Assembly: GCA_026003335.1 (NCBI GenBank)
Contig: BPHB01000001.1
Coordinates: 1-64,000, forward strand
Reading direction: 5' to 3'
Source of the DNA: Chitinophagales bacterium
GTDB taxonomy: Bacteria; Bacteroidota; Bacteroidia; Chitinophagales; CAIOSU01
Length of the DNA: 64,000 nt
Shown here piece by piece: positions 17,538-26,892 of this stretch. A program made the position numbers and the translations under genes. Position 1 is the first letter of the stretch, and each line of letters begins with the position of its first letter. The notes below the pieces were generated by a model that saw only the letters and a program-made list of their open reading frames with translations, was not told where the DNA came from and did no database searches.

Positions 17538-20500
17538 TCAGGGATGCTGGATCACTATCTTGCGGATAATCACTGTCTTTCCGCTATAGACTTTCAGAAA
17601 ATAGAGCCCTTCGGACAGATTTCCGATATCCAACAATACCCTGGAGTCAAAGGTGGCTTTCTCTATGAGGAGTTTTCCATCCTGACCAATAAGCTGAATA
17701 AAGAGAGCTGAACCATTGGGCTGACTGATATGCAACTGATGGTGTGCAGGATTGGGATAGATATGTATCTGGCCTGGTATGGAGGGCTTACCCGTTGGGG
17801 TGCACACCTGAACCGTCACTCGTGTCTTTTCAAGATTGCTGCAACCATTATTCGTGTAAGAATAGGTGATGGCATGTGTTCCTGGTCCGGCAGCAGCCGG
17901 GTCAAACATGTTGCCGCTGATGCCGTTGCCAGAGAGAGTTCCGCCGGGCGGAGATACCGTGACCACTACAGCAGGGTCATCAACGCAGTAGGTTGAATCC
18001 AGTCCGGTGATAGACAAAACCGGCAGAGGATGTATCGTTACCCTTACTGTATCCCGATAGGTGCAGGAAAATGAGTCTGTGTAAGAATATACGATAGCAT
18101 ACGGTCCGCCAGGGCCGGCTGCTGCAGGATTGAAAATATTTCCTGTAACCCCAGGCCCGGATAAAATACCGCCTGCGGGAAATACTGAAAAGGTATCAGC
18201 CGGAGCATCTTCGCAATAGGAGACGTTCAGACCGGATATAAAAGTCAGTGTTTCGGGCAACACGCTTACGGTTTGGGTGTCGCTGGCCGTGCATGAGTTG
18301 GAGTCAGTAAAAGTATATACCAAGTCAAAGTTACCTGCAGGCGTTGATTGAGGGTGGAAGAGATTTCCGATTACCCCATTTCCGGAAAATATGCCCCCGG
18401 CTGGCATTGCGGTGAGCAGTACAGGCGGACTATTTGGGCAATAAGCACTATCCAAGGCTCCGAAAGCTACCTGAGGTAGCGGAAATACTGTAATCCACAC
18501 ACTGTCTCTGCTCTGGCAGCTATAATTATTGGTGACAGTTACCACATAGATACGGGAAGTGTCAGCAAGAAAAAACAAAGTATCTGTAGTGTCACCGGTG
18601 TTCCATTGATAGGTATTGCCTCCACTGGCTATCAGCCATACAGGCTCGTTTTCACAAATAGCTTTGTCGGGTCCGGCATTGGCTATAGGCAAAGGATGCA
18701 CGACAATAGTAGCCTGGTCAGAAGATGTGCATCCAAAGGTGTTCGTGACGATTACCGTATAGGAAGTTGTAACCACGGGAGTTTGGATAATTGCAGCCGT
18801 AGTGTCACCGGTGCTCCATTGGTAAGAGCCATTACCCGTAGCTGTTAACATGCCTTGTTCTCCAGGACAAATGGTATCATTGGGTCCTGCGTCCACGACA
18901 GGAAGGGGGTTTACGATTACCCATACGGAATCTGTGTTAGTACAGCCATGGGTGTCAGTAGCGGATAGATAATACACAGTAGTGGTTGTCGGAGAAACCT
19001 GAATGAGAGGCTGTGTGTCCTGAGTGCTCCACAACAGGCTGGCATTTCCGCTGCCCTGCAGAGTTGCGGTTTCGCCCAGGCAGATGGTGTCATTGTCTCC
19101 GGCATCCACGGTGGGCAGACTATATACGGTAATCTGGCTGCTTCCCTGGCCTGTGCAGCCGATTGCATCCGTAACCGTAACGTGATATAAACCGGCCGAA
19201 AACACAGTCAGAAACCGGGAAGTGTCACCGGTGCTCCATAGATAGGAGGCTCCGGGGTTACCGGCATCCAGCGTTACGCTGTCACCATCACAGAAAGTAT
19301 GGTTGCCGGGATTGACAGTGAGGCTGCTGCTGATGGATACAACAGCCGTATCAGACGAAGAACATCCGTTGGTACCGGTAACGGTAACTGCATAAGTGCC
19401 GGAGACATTTACGGTAATGGTGCGGGAGGTTGCTCCAGTGTTCCATAGATAAGCTGCTCCGGGATTACCGGCATCCAGCACAGCCGAGCTGCCGAAGCAG
19501 ATGGTAAGATCATTCAGGTTTTTAGCGGGGAGAGGCTTCACTACTACGGTTACTATATCCAGCGAACTGCAGCCGTTAGGACCATACACATGCACCGAAT
19601 AGGTAGTCGTAGCTGTGGGACGTACAGTAATTTGCGCTGTAGTGTCACCGGTATTCCATAAATAAGCTGTGCCTCCGGATGCCTGGAGAATAGCAGGTTC
19701 ATGAAGGCAGATAGTATCATTAGGCCCCGCATCCGCTGCAGGTGCGGGTTTCACCACTACGGTAGCCTGGTCGGATGCGCTGCAGCCGTTGGCATCCGTA
19801 ACCGTAACAGTATAGCTGGTGGTAAAGCCTGTGGTGATAGCAAGCGTTGCAGACGTTGAACCTGTATTCCATTGATAGGCTACTCCTCCGCTGGCGGTAA
19901 GAGTGGCCACTTCACCAGGGCAAATGGTATCATTGGGACCTGCATCTGCTGCGGGTAGGGGGAGCACTTTTACCATTGCGCTTGTCGTAGCCGTACATCC
20001 TTGGGTGCTGGTGACGGTAACAGAATAAACGGAATCAGCGACAGGTGTGGTTATTAATGTTGGTCCAACGGCCCCGGTACTCCACAGGTAGGAAGCACCC
20101 CCGCTGGCAATAAGTGTGGCACTGCTGCCTGCGCACACCGTGTCTCCAGTGGCCTCAGCAGTAGGCAAAGCGTGAATGGTGATGTATGCCGTTTTGGTTT
20201 CTGTGTTGCTTTCGCTGCCACGAGTCACCGTGAGTGAAACGGCATAGGTGCCGGGAGCATTGTAAATAATTCCTGTAGGGTGCTGTTCGGTGGAAGAGGA
20301 GGGTGTGGCTCCGGGAAATGACCATTGCCAGGAGTCAGGGCAGCCGCTGCTGATATCCTGAAAGTTTACCGGATTGCCCACACAGGCGGATGCCGCTGTT
20401 GCAGTAAAGTTCGCATCTAATATCGGGGGAATTAGGGAATAGGTAATAGAATTCACATTTCCATTGGAGAGGGTAGTGGTAACTACGGGCAGCTTGGTTT

Positions 20501-21254
20501 CTTTAGCCAGCCAGTTGTAGGTGATTGTAGTAAATGTGGTATCAATAATATTCGGGATAACATTCGGAAAGCCGAAAATTCTCACATTGGCATCTACATC
20601 CAGCGAAATCACTTCAACGCGTTTTTGTCGCAGCGCATTATAGGTGCACACGGGCGTAATGGTTTTCCCCCATCCATCAATACTGTCAGTATAGTTTACC
20701 CTATAATTGGTTACCAGGCTCTCCAGCGTTACCCCCTGGGGTAGCTGGCTTTGTATCTGTTGCTGAATATTGGGAGGGAGATCCGCGTAGAGAGTGGTTT
20801 GTGTGAAGCCGTATGTACCTGAGCGGTTATTACCGTATTGTACCGGGAAACGATACACTTCATTGGTGGGGTTGAGTTGCACGACAAGTGGCACTCCAAT
20901 GCCCAGAAAGTCGCCCGTCAGTCCGAGTATTTCATACCTCTGAACCGAGACTCTGGACATTACGTATGTGCTGAAATTCTGTGTGAGGGCACGATTGGCA
21001 TTCGGAAAGTTTGACGCATAAGGCGTGCTGGAAGGATGTTGCACGTAGGTAATGTTGATTCTGTCGGGTGTGGCGGAGCTAAAGTCCCAGATTTGATTGG
21101 TACCGGCATTCCCTACGGTTAATCCGGGGGTGAGGGTATCGGTAGCCGTCCGGATAGTATCGCCTACCAGAGGCATGTCTCCTGAGTTAAGTGTAATTTG
21201 TGCAAGCATGGGATTGCACAAAAACAAAATTGCTGAGAGAACCCGGGGTTTCAT
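17538..21254 (-). CDS. Large PKD/Ig-repeat surface protein with T9SS type A sorting domain
   Basis: Exported 1238-residue adhesin-like protein. Signal peptide 1-18; an N-terminal domain of about 270 residues without a family I recognise, shared in style with other Bacteroidota T9SS proteins; one PKD-type domain (SWQWSFPGATP ... GTYAVSLTV, about 280-370); eight Ig-like units of about 75 residues beginning DAGPNDTICPGE or variants and containing YLWNTGDTT and VTVTDxxGC; three longer units with CVDDPAV-like starts and GGTLSGNGI; then a type A sorting domain (IYPNPAHHQLHIS ... GLYFLKVYSG ... RKIVIQ). No catalytic motif is visible. Probable role: cell-surface adhesion or matrix. Confidence 0.88.
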   Translation of the reverse strand: MKPRVLSAILFLCNPMLAQITLNSGDMPLVGDTIRTATDTLTPGLTVGNAGTNQIWDFSSATPDRINITYVQHPSSTPYASNFPNANRALTQNFSTYVMSRVSVQRYEILGLTGDFLGIGVPLVVQLNPTNEVYRFPVQYGNNRSGTYGFTQTTLYADLPPNIQQQIQSQLPQGVTLESLVTNYRVNYTDSIDGWGKTITPVCTYNALRQKRVEVISLDVDANVRIFGFPNVIPNIIDTTFTTITYNWLAKETKLPVVTTTLSNGNVNSITYSLIPPILDANFTATAASACVGNPVNFQDISSGCPDSWQWSFPGATPSSSTEQHPTGIIYNAPGTYAVSLTVTRGSESNTETKTAYITIHALPTAEATGDTVCAGSSATLIASGGASYLWSTGAVGPTLITTPVADSVYSVTVTSTQGCTATTSAMVKVLPLPAADAGPNDTICPGEVATLTASGGVAYQWNTGSTSATLAITTGFTTSYTVTVTDANGCSASDQATVVVKPAPAADAGPNDTICLHEPAILQASGGTAYLWNTGDTTAQITVRPTATTTYSVHVYGPNGCSSLDIVTVVVKPLPAKNLNDLTICFGSSAVLDAGNPGAAYLWNTGATSRTITVNVSGTYAVTVTGTNGCSSSDTAVVSISSSLTVNPGNHTFCDGDSVTLDAGNPGASYLWSTGDTSRFLTVFSAGLYHVTVTDAIGCTGQGSSQITVYSLPTVDAGDNDTICLGETATLQGSGNASLLWSTQDTQPLIQVSPTTTTVYYLSATDTHGCTNTDSVWVIVNPLPVVDAGPNDTICPGEQGMLTATGNGSYQWSTGDTTAAIIQTPVVTTSYTVIVTNTFGCTSSDQATIVVHPLPIANAGPDKAICENEPVWLIASGGNTYQWNTGDTTDTLFFLADTSRIYVVTVTNNYSCQSRDSVWITVFPLPQVAFGALDSAYCPNSPPVLLTAMPAGGIFSGNGVIGNLFHPQSTPAGNFDLVYTFTDSNSCTASDTQTVSVLPETLTFISGLNVSYCEDAPADTFSVFPAGGILSGPGVTGNIFNPAAAGPGGPYAIVYSYTDSFSCTYRDTVRVTIHPLPVLSITGLDSTYCVDDPAVVVTVSPPGGTLSGNGISGNMFDPAAAGPGTHAITYSYTNNGCSNLEKTRVTVQVCTPTGKPSIPGQIHIYPNPAHHQLHISQPNGSALFIQLIGQDGKLLIEKATFDSRVLLDIGNLSEGLYFLKVYSGKTVIIRKIVIQHP
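17805..20178 (-). repeat. Ig-like repeat region in the PKD/Ig adhesin gene
   Basis: Eleven tandem protein repeats of about 70-80 residues, eight of one type and three of a longer type. DNA identity between copies is moderate, so this is old duplication rather than a recent array. Confidence 0.75.
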
Positions 21255-21390
21255 GTTTTATTTCGTAGGGCCCTTAAAGATAAAAAATTTATAATTCATT
21301 CCAAGCGCTTAAGATGTTCAATCCCTTGCCAGACGAGTTTTTAGATGTGGGTGGGATAGCAGTCTATTTGCTGCAAGGGGCTGATATCTC

Positions 21391-21795
21391 TTAGCCTGCG
21401 TATGTCAGAATTATGTCGTATTCCTCTTTTTTTACCGGCATAACTGAGAGCCTGGATTGCCTGATCAAGGGCATACCGGTAAGTCTCTTATCAGACTTGA
21501 TAGTTTCCAGGGTGACGGGTTTTTTCAGCTTGCGCAGGGGGGCGAGGTCCACGGTAAGCCAATTGCCCTCACCGGCAGTGGGGTCAGGGTAGGCCTCTTT
21601 GGTAACCTTGGCAATGCCTACGATGGCTTTGTCCTTCTGGCTATGGTAAAAGAGCACCATGTCGCCTTTTTTCATGGTTGCAAGATGGTTACGAGCCTGA
21701 TGATTTCTCACTCCTGTCCAGGAGGTGAACTTGTCGTGCACCAAATTATCCCAGCCATATTCCTCGGGATCTGATTTCACCAGCCAATAGCCCAT
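21391..21795 (-). CDS. EVE domain protein
   Basis: 134-residue protein consisting of a single EVE (PUA-like) domain: MGYWLVKSDPEEYGWDNL, WTGVRNHQARNHLATMKKGD and VLFYHSQKDKAIVGIAKV are typical. EVE proteins bind modified bases in RNA or DNA; the precise target is unknown. It starts 14 bp after the stop of rpsA on the same strand and is probably cotranscribed with it, which links it loosely to translation. No downstream partner. Confidence 0.92.
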   Translation of the reverse strand: MGYWLVKSDPEEYGWDNLVHDKFTSWTGVRNHQARNHLATMKKGDMVLFYHSQKDKAIVGIAKVTKEAYPDPTAGEGNWLTVDLAPLRKLKKPVTLETIKSDKRLTGMPLIRQSRLSVMPVKKEEYDIILTYAG

Positions 21796-21809
21796 ATGCC
21801 TACCGGATT

Positions 21810-23795
21810 TTAGGTGTTATCCCCCGAACTGCCTTTTTCGGTGCTATCGGTTTCAGCGTTTTCGCTTTTGGCTGAAGCTTTGGAGCTTTTCTTAGATTTG
21901 GATTTGCCTTCGGAAGTTTTAGAGGCCTTAGCTGCCTGGGCTTTTTCCTGCTCTTCCAGATTGTCTTTTAGAGCGGCCAGTTCGGAGATATCACCTAAAG
22001 TGGTTTTTTCTATCTTCTTGTTTATGGCTTTTACACCTTTTTCGGCTGCTTTTTTCTCTTTTTGTTCAGTTTCTCCTTTTTCAGCTTTCTTCAGGTCGGA
22101 AAGATATTGAGTATGGGACAGCACGATGCGTTTATCTTTCCGGTCAAATTCAATGACCTTAAAGGGCAGGGTTTCGTCCACTTCAGCCAGCTTACCGTTT
22201 TCTTTTTTCAGATGGCGTTTGGGAACAAAACCCTCCAGCCCGTAGGGCAGCAGTACGATAGCCCCATTGTCTTCCCGCTTGATTACGGGGCACTCATGGA
22301 TGGAACCTTTGTAAAAAATGGTTTCAAAAGTATCCCACGGGTCTTCTTCCAGTTGCTTGTGCCCCAGGGTCATTTTCCGTTCTTCCACGTCAATACCCAG
22401 CACGACAACTTCCAACTCCTGCCCCACTTTTACATATTCAGACGGATGGTTGAACCGCTTGGTCCATGAGAGGTCTGAAATATGCACCATTCCTCCGATT
22501 CCTTCCTCCAGTTCAACAAATACACCATACGGTGTTATGTTGAGCACAACGCCTTTGTGTTTGGAGCCGATAGGATATTTTTCGGTGATTTTCTCCCATG
22601 GATCGGGCTGCAGACGTTTGATGCTGAGCGACATTTTCCGCTCTTCGCGGTCTATGGTCATTACTACAGCTTCGTGTATGTCTCCAAGCTTAAAGAATTC
22701 TTTTGAGTTAATCGGATGATTAGACCAGGATACTTCTGAAACGTGAATGAGGCCCTCAACACCCGGGGTGATTTCCAGGAAGGCCCCGTAGTCCTCAATA
22801 TTGACTACTTTGCCGGATACTTTGGAGCCTACAGTAATGGAGGGGTCAAGGGTTTCCCATGGATGGGGCTGCAATTGTTTAAGGCCCAGCGAAATTCTTT
22901 TCTTTTCATCATCAAACGACAGTACTACCACATTGATCTTTTGATTCAGCTGCAGCACTTCGCTGGGATGTCCGATACGTCCCCAGGAAATATCAGTTAT
23001 ATAGAGCAGGCCGTCTACACCTCCCAGATCAATGAAAGCACCAAAGTCGGTAATGTTCTTGACTGTACCTTCCAGCACCTGACCCACATCCAGTTTGGAG
23101 ATAATATCCATTCTCTGGCTTTCAAGGTCGCTTTCAATCAGGGCTTTGTGAGAGACTACGGCATTTTTGATGGCCTCGTTGATTTTAACCACCTTGAACT
23201 CCATCTTTTTGCCTACATAGGAATCATAGTCGGTTATGGGCTTCACATCAATTTGTGAGCCCGGCAGGAAGGTTTCTAATCCAAAGACATTCACAATCAG
23301 GCCACCTTTTGTTTTGCTGATAATATGGCCGGTGACCACCTCTCCGGTGTTGTAGGCATGGACGATCTGTTCCCACGCGCGCATCAGCTTGGCATTTTTC
23401 CGCGAAAGGACCAGATGGCCTTTTGAATCTTCTTTTTCCACCACGTACACTTCCACTTCATCACCGATTTTAAGGTCTTCCATATCCCGGAATTCAGAGA
23501 GTGGTACCAGTCCGTCAGACTTAAAGTGCACGTTGAGAATTACATCCGTAGGCGTGATTCCTACCACCGTACCCTTTACAATTTCGTTTTCGTTGATGGT
23601 CTGCAGGGTGTTCTCATACATTTTTTCCAGGGCCTGGCGCTCCTTTTCGGGATAAACCGATATGCTGCGCTTGCCGAGATTCCAGTCAAAATCATCATGA
23701 CTGGCAGCAGGGGCCTCTGTGGTGGCTGTGCCGTTTTCTGCCCGCCCCTCTTCTTTCAGTTCGTTTGCGGATTTTTCCTTTTCAGTGTTTGCCAA
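21810..23795 (-). CDS. rpsA: 30S ribosomal protein S1
   Basis: RNA-binding ribosomal protein that recruits mRNA. The 661-residue product has six S1 (OB-fold) domains between about residues 65 and 560, with repeated DFGAFIDLGGVDGLL-type and GVEGLIHVSEVSW-type blocks. The first two are more divergent, as usual. N-terminal 40 residues and the last 90 (lysine- and serine-rich) are low complexity. The start must be TTG at 23795: the frame is closed five codons upstream and the next in-frame Met is far inside the conserved region. A TTG start for a highly expressed protein is unusual. Confidence 0.95.
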   Translation of the reverse strand: MANTEKEKSANELKEEGRAENGTATTEAPAASHDDFDWNLGKRSISVYPEKERQALEKMYENTLQTINENEIVKGTVVGITPTDVILNVHFKSDGLVPLSEFRDMEDLKIGDEVEVYVVEKEDSKGHLVLSRKNAKLMRAWEQIVHAYNTGEVVTGHIISKTKGGLIVNVFGLETFLPGSQIDVKPITDYDSYVGKKMEFKVVKINEAIKNAVVSHKALIESDLESQRMDIISKLDVGQVLEGTVKNITDFGAFIDLGGVDGLLYITDISWGRIGHPSEVLQLNQKINVVVLSFDDEKKRISLGLKQLQPHPWETLDPSITVGSKVSGKVVNIEDYGAFLEITPGVEGLIHVSEVSWSNHPINSKEFFKLGDIHEAVVMTIDREERKMSLSIKRLQPDPWEKITEKYPIGSKHKGVVLNITPYGVFVELEEGIGGMVHISDLSWTKRFNHPSEYVKVGQELEVVVLGIDVEERKMTLGHKQLEEDPWDTFETIFYKGSIHECPVIKREDNGAIVLLPYGLEGFVPKRHLKKENGKLAEVDETLPFKVIEFDRKDKRIVLSHTQYLSDLKKAEKGETEQKEKKAAEKGVKAINKKIEKTTLGDISELAALKDNLEEQEKAQAAKASKTSEGKSKSKKSSKASAKSENAETDSTEKGSSGDNT

Positions 23796-24069
23796 GTGAA
23801 TGGTTTTAGGTTAAAAAATCAGATTTACTCTTTTTTGCTTATATGCTACTACAGGTAGCCTTAAAAAAGGGTTAGCAAAGGTAACACTTTAAAGATTTAT
23901 CTGCAAAGAAGGAGTCATTTGAAAAAAACTGGAAAATGACCCTTGCAGGGGCTTGCAGGTTCACTGGGCGGTAGCGCTGCGGGTTTTACCGCATGGGGAT
24001 TCGTTCTTTAGTCTATAGAAGGCTTTTGACAGGTTATTTTCTAACTTAGCGGAAATAAAATAAAATGCC

Positions 24070-24441
24070 ATGAAACAGTTGCATTTTGATTCGGTTTCGG
24101 CTTTTTACCCTTACTATCTGACCCAGCATCGTGCGTTTAGTTGCCGCATGCTGCATTTTATTGGTACCGGCCTGGTGATAGCCATTCTCCTTATCACGCT
24201 GCTCACCGGAAAGTGGTGGTTGTTTGCCTTGATGCCGGTGGCAGGCTACGGTTTTGCATGGACTGGGCATTTTTTCTTTGAGCGCAACAAGCCGGCTGCG
24301 TTCCATAATCCCCTCTATAGTCTTGCCTGTGATTTTATCATGTTCTGGCATATACTCAGTGGGCAGATTAGTCAGAAAATAGCCCAGGCGGAGAAGCTCT
24401 ATCCTGATGCCTTTATTTCGGAGGATTCTGCATCTTCATAG
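24070..24441 (+). CDS. DUF962 (Mpo1-like) membrane protein
   Basis: Small protein of 123 residues with two hydrophobic segments (about 32-48 and 50-65). FYPYYLTQHRAFSCRMLHFIG and GHFFFERNKPAAFHNPLYSLACDF are the DUF962/Mpo1 signature, with the conserved histidines. In yeast Mpo1 is an iron-dependent dioxygenase acting on 2-hydroxy fatty acids; the bacterial homologues are mostly untested. The last 29 bp overlap the convergent MFS gene. Confidence 0.85.
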   Translation: MKQLHFDSVSAFYPYYLTQHRAFSCRMLHFIGTGLVIAILLITLLTGKWWLFALMPVAGYGFAWTGHFFFERNKPAAFHNPLYSLACDFIMFWHILSGQISQKIAQAEKLYPDAFISEDSASS

Positions 24442-25609
24442 CCAGATAAAGGAGGGATACTACGGCTGCAGAGGAGGTGGTAAGAAAAGCGGTGGCAGCT
24501 CCGAAACACATCCACAACAGACCGGTCAGTGAGCTGGCAATAAGAGCGCAAATACTCTGAAATGCTGCAAAGGTGCCCAGAGCAGTGGCTGTTTCATCTG
24601 AAGGTACCAGGTTGCTGATCCAGGCCTTTATGATGCCTTCGGTTGCAGCAGCAAATAAGCCGTATAAGAGCAGAAGCAGAACGAATGCATGGATCGTATC
24701 GGCAAATGCGAATCCGCTGTAGGTAATTGCAAACAGCGCCAGTCCGGTCAGGAATACGGTTTTCAGTCCGGCTTTATCAGCCAGCATACCCAAGGGGTAA
24801 GCAGCCAGTGCATATACGAGGTTGTAGAATATGTAGCTCCCGACTACATAAGTATCTGAAAAACCGGCTTCCTTCACTTTCATCAGTAGAAAGAAATCCG
24901 AGCTATTGAAAAGCAGAAAGAGCACCAGCCCGCTGAGAAGATGCCGATAGGGCGCTGGAGCTTTGCTCCAGTAGCCGAAAAAGGCAAACACGGAGGAGGG
25001 ATATGCTTGTTTCGGAGTTTGTTTTTGTTGGCGATCCTCATGTGGAGATTCTCTCAACAAGAAGGTGAGCAGTATCACTGCAACTCCGGGGAAGAAGGCC
25101 AACAGGAAAAGAAGGGTATAGTTGCCCGGGAAAAAGTATAGAAATAAAAGGGCCAGCAGTGGTCCCAAAAATGCGCCAGCCGTATCCATACTGCGATGAA
25201 ATCCAAAAACCTGCCCTTTGGATGCAGGAGTTGATTCAGAAGATAGTAAAGCATCTCTGGCCGCTGTGCGTAGTCCTTTTCCCAGACGGTCACTGGTGCG
25301 TAAAAGGAATATCCACCAGACATTGGCCCACAGGGCAAAGAGAGGCTTGGATAAGGCACTCAATGCATAGCCTGTCCGGATAAATATCAGGCGTTTTGAT
25401 GTGCGGTCAGAAAGATAACCGAAATAGCCTTTGCTCAGTCCTGCTGCGGCTTCTGCAAAGCCCTCCAGTAAACCGATGATGAATACAGAAAAACCGACAG
25501 ACTGCAGATATACCGGCATAACCGGATAGAGCATTTCAGAGGCAAGGTCATTAAAAAGACTTATGATGGATAAAATCCATACCGTCCTGGAGAGTATGGC
25601 CTTTGACAT
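24413..25609 (-). CDS. MFS transporter
   Basis: Twelve-helix major facilitator with the loop 2-3 motif GYFGYLSDRTSKR and a second copy LGMLADKAGLK in the C-terminal half. LLRTSDRLGKGLRTAARDALL is a conserved block of one MFS subgroup common in Bacteroidota and other phyla. Substrate cannot be read. The frame extends upstream to a TTG at 25630; the ATG at 25609 is a better start. It is monocistronic and lies downstream of a terminator. Confidence 0.85.
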   Translation of the reverse strand: MSKAILSRTVWILSIISLFNDLASEMLYPVMPVYLQSVGFSVFIIGLLEGFAEAAAGLSKGYFGYLSDRTSKRLIFIRTGYALSALSKPLFALWANVWWIFLLRTSDRLGKGLRTAARDALLSSESTPASKGQVFGFHRSMDTAGAFLGPLLALLFLYFFPGNYTLLFLLAFFPGVAVILLTFLLRESPHEDRQQKQTPKQAYPSSVFAFFGYWSKAPAPYRHLLSGLVLFLLFNSSDFFLLMKVKEAGFSDTYVVGSYIFYNLVYALAAYPLGMLADKAGLKTVFLTGLALFAITYSGFAFADTIHAFVLLLLLYGLFAAATEGIIKAWISNLVPSDETATALGTFAAFQSICALIASSLTGLLWMCFGAATAFLTTSSAAVVSLLYLAMKMQNPPK

Positions 25610-25662
25610 ATCAGCGGCAAGATTATCCAAATGTTTGTGTTAGACAACAGGAGTTATGAAAA

Positions 25663-25695
25663 AAAAGAGGCACCCATTGATCGGGTGCCTCTTTT
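25663..25695 (-). terminator. Rho-independent terminator
   Basis: GAGGCACCC (25667-25675) and GGGTGCCTC (25683-25691) form a perfect 9-bp stem, extended by A4/T4, with a 7-nt loop. On the minus strand it ends in a run of eight T. It closes the transcript of the structured element and of the exported-protein gene upstream. Confidence 0.9.
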
Positions 25696-25696
25696 A

Positions 25697-25794
25697 GCCT
25701 GCCGGCAACACTACACAAAACCCTCCGCACTGTCCACCTTTTCCGCTCGTCCTCACACGCTCAACCCTCCTGGCGGACTCCAACGCTGGCAGGC
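25697..25794 (-). ncRNA. Candidate 98-nt structured RNA
   Basis: The ends form GCCTGCC/GGCAGGC (25697-25703 with 25788-25794). Inside, GGCGGAC (25772-25778) pairs with GTCCACC (25732-25738), allowing one G-U. The result is a long hairpin with an asymmetric internal bubble, read on the minus strand and followed after 1 nt by a strong terminator. It lies 10 nt after the stop of the upstream gene and has no coding frame. The shape resembles 6S-type RNAs (Rfam has a 6S-Flavo family in this phylum), but the identity is not established; it could be a structured 3' UTR. Confidence 0.45.
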
Positions 25795-25804
25795 GATATA
25801 GGTT

Positions 25805-26779
25805 TTAAAAACCTTGACTGTTATTTGATTTAGAGGAAAAAATATTCCCTACCTCCACCTCAGGAAAATAGGTTTCTGTATTTTCCTCTGTGGTGGCTTT
25901 AATCCGGTAGTAAATGGATGGGGTTCTTACCGTTTCAAAGTCCACATAGGTAAAGGGGAGAGAATAGCTGTTTAGTTCTTCTTTGGTTATAGTAGCAATG
26001 GTTTGAAAATGCATGCCGTCAACGCTGCGTTCAACCTGAAACTGGCGATAATTTTCCTGATTGATATTGTTCAGCCTCAGCTCAATATTGTCTTTGCGTA
26101 AGTGGGCACTCAGATAAATATTGTTGAAGATGCGTTGCCCGCAGAAGCTTAAAGAGGTAGAATCAATGGTGCCGTCCTGCGCATTGATGAAGTTGTTTGA
26201 GCAGACGTCAATATTGCCTTTGACAGTTCCACCCTGGGAATTTACAAAGCGTTTGTTGGAGATAATGTTGCCGCCATTGCCGGTCAGAAGTCCCGTGTTG
26301 TCTGTGATATTGCCAACTACTATGCTTTCGGTGTTATAGATTTGCCCCGAGTTAATGAGGTCAGCGGATATTTCAACGATATGTCTGTTGTAGACCGTGC
26401 CCTGGTTTACAACTCCGTCTGTTATAATGATTCCAGAGTTCAGCAGAAAACCCTCGGGAAGGACGACCAGATTTTTATTTCCCTGCAGGGAGCCGAATCT
26501 GCGGATCAAGAGGGTACCTTTTATCACAAGATCTGATGTGAGCCGTACATCATTGTTGATAATCACTGTGTCGGTGTTCTGGATGATATTGCCCGGATAT
26601 TCGGGTATCCATAGGGTTTTATCATTGTAGTTTCCGCTGAGATTGGCGGTATACACCCGGGCTTCGGCCGGAAGTTGTATCCAGCAACATATTATGAACC
26701 AGATGACCAACACTATATGCTTTTGCAGGATCGCTTTTGCTTTTTCACTCATGTCGGAGTGGAGGTAGCGTTTAAACAT
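25805..26779 (-). CDS. Exported protein of unknown function, probably surface
   Basis: 324 residues. A hydrophobic segment at about 20-38 ending AEARVYT suggests a signal peptide; an internal Met at residue 10 is an alternative start. Residues 45-215 form a short-period beta pattern (DTVIINNDVRLTSDLVIKGTLLIRRFGSLQGNKNLVV) with GxV/NxG turns, as in beta-helices or G8-like domains of Bacteroidota surface proteins. Residues 230-305 resemble the fibronectin-like domain (FQVERSVDGMHFQTIATI ... YYRIKATTE) that normally precedes a T9SS sorting domain, but here the protein ends about 20 residues later without one. Confidence 0.7.
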   Translation of the reverse strand: MFKRYLHSDMSEKAKAILQKHIVLVIWFIICCWIQLPAEARVYTANLSGNYNDKTLWIPEYPGNIIQNTDTVIINNDVRLTSDLVIKGTLLIRRFGSLQGNKNLVVLPEGFLLNSGIIITDGVVNQGTVYNRHIVEISADLINSGQIYNTESIVVGNITDNTGLLTGNGGNIISNKRFVNSQGGTVKGNIDVCSNNFINAQDGTIDSTSLSFCGQRIFNNIYLSAHLRKDNIELRLNNINQENYRQFQVERSVDGMHFQTIATITKEELNSYSLPFTYVDFETVRTPSIYYRIKATTEENTETYFPEVEVGNIFSSKSNNSQGF

Positions 26780-26892
26780 GAAAGCCGTATTGAGATTTGT
26801 AGATGTTTTACGGCCGGGGAAAGAAAAAAGTTACAGCCCTAAACAGCGACAAAAGCAATAGGTTGCCGGCAGAAGACAGGGCGTCTGAAAGA

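Noticed and set aside
25697-25794. SRP (4.5S) RNA
   Set aside because: The conserved GGAA tetraloop region with AGCAGCC is absent.
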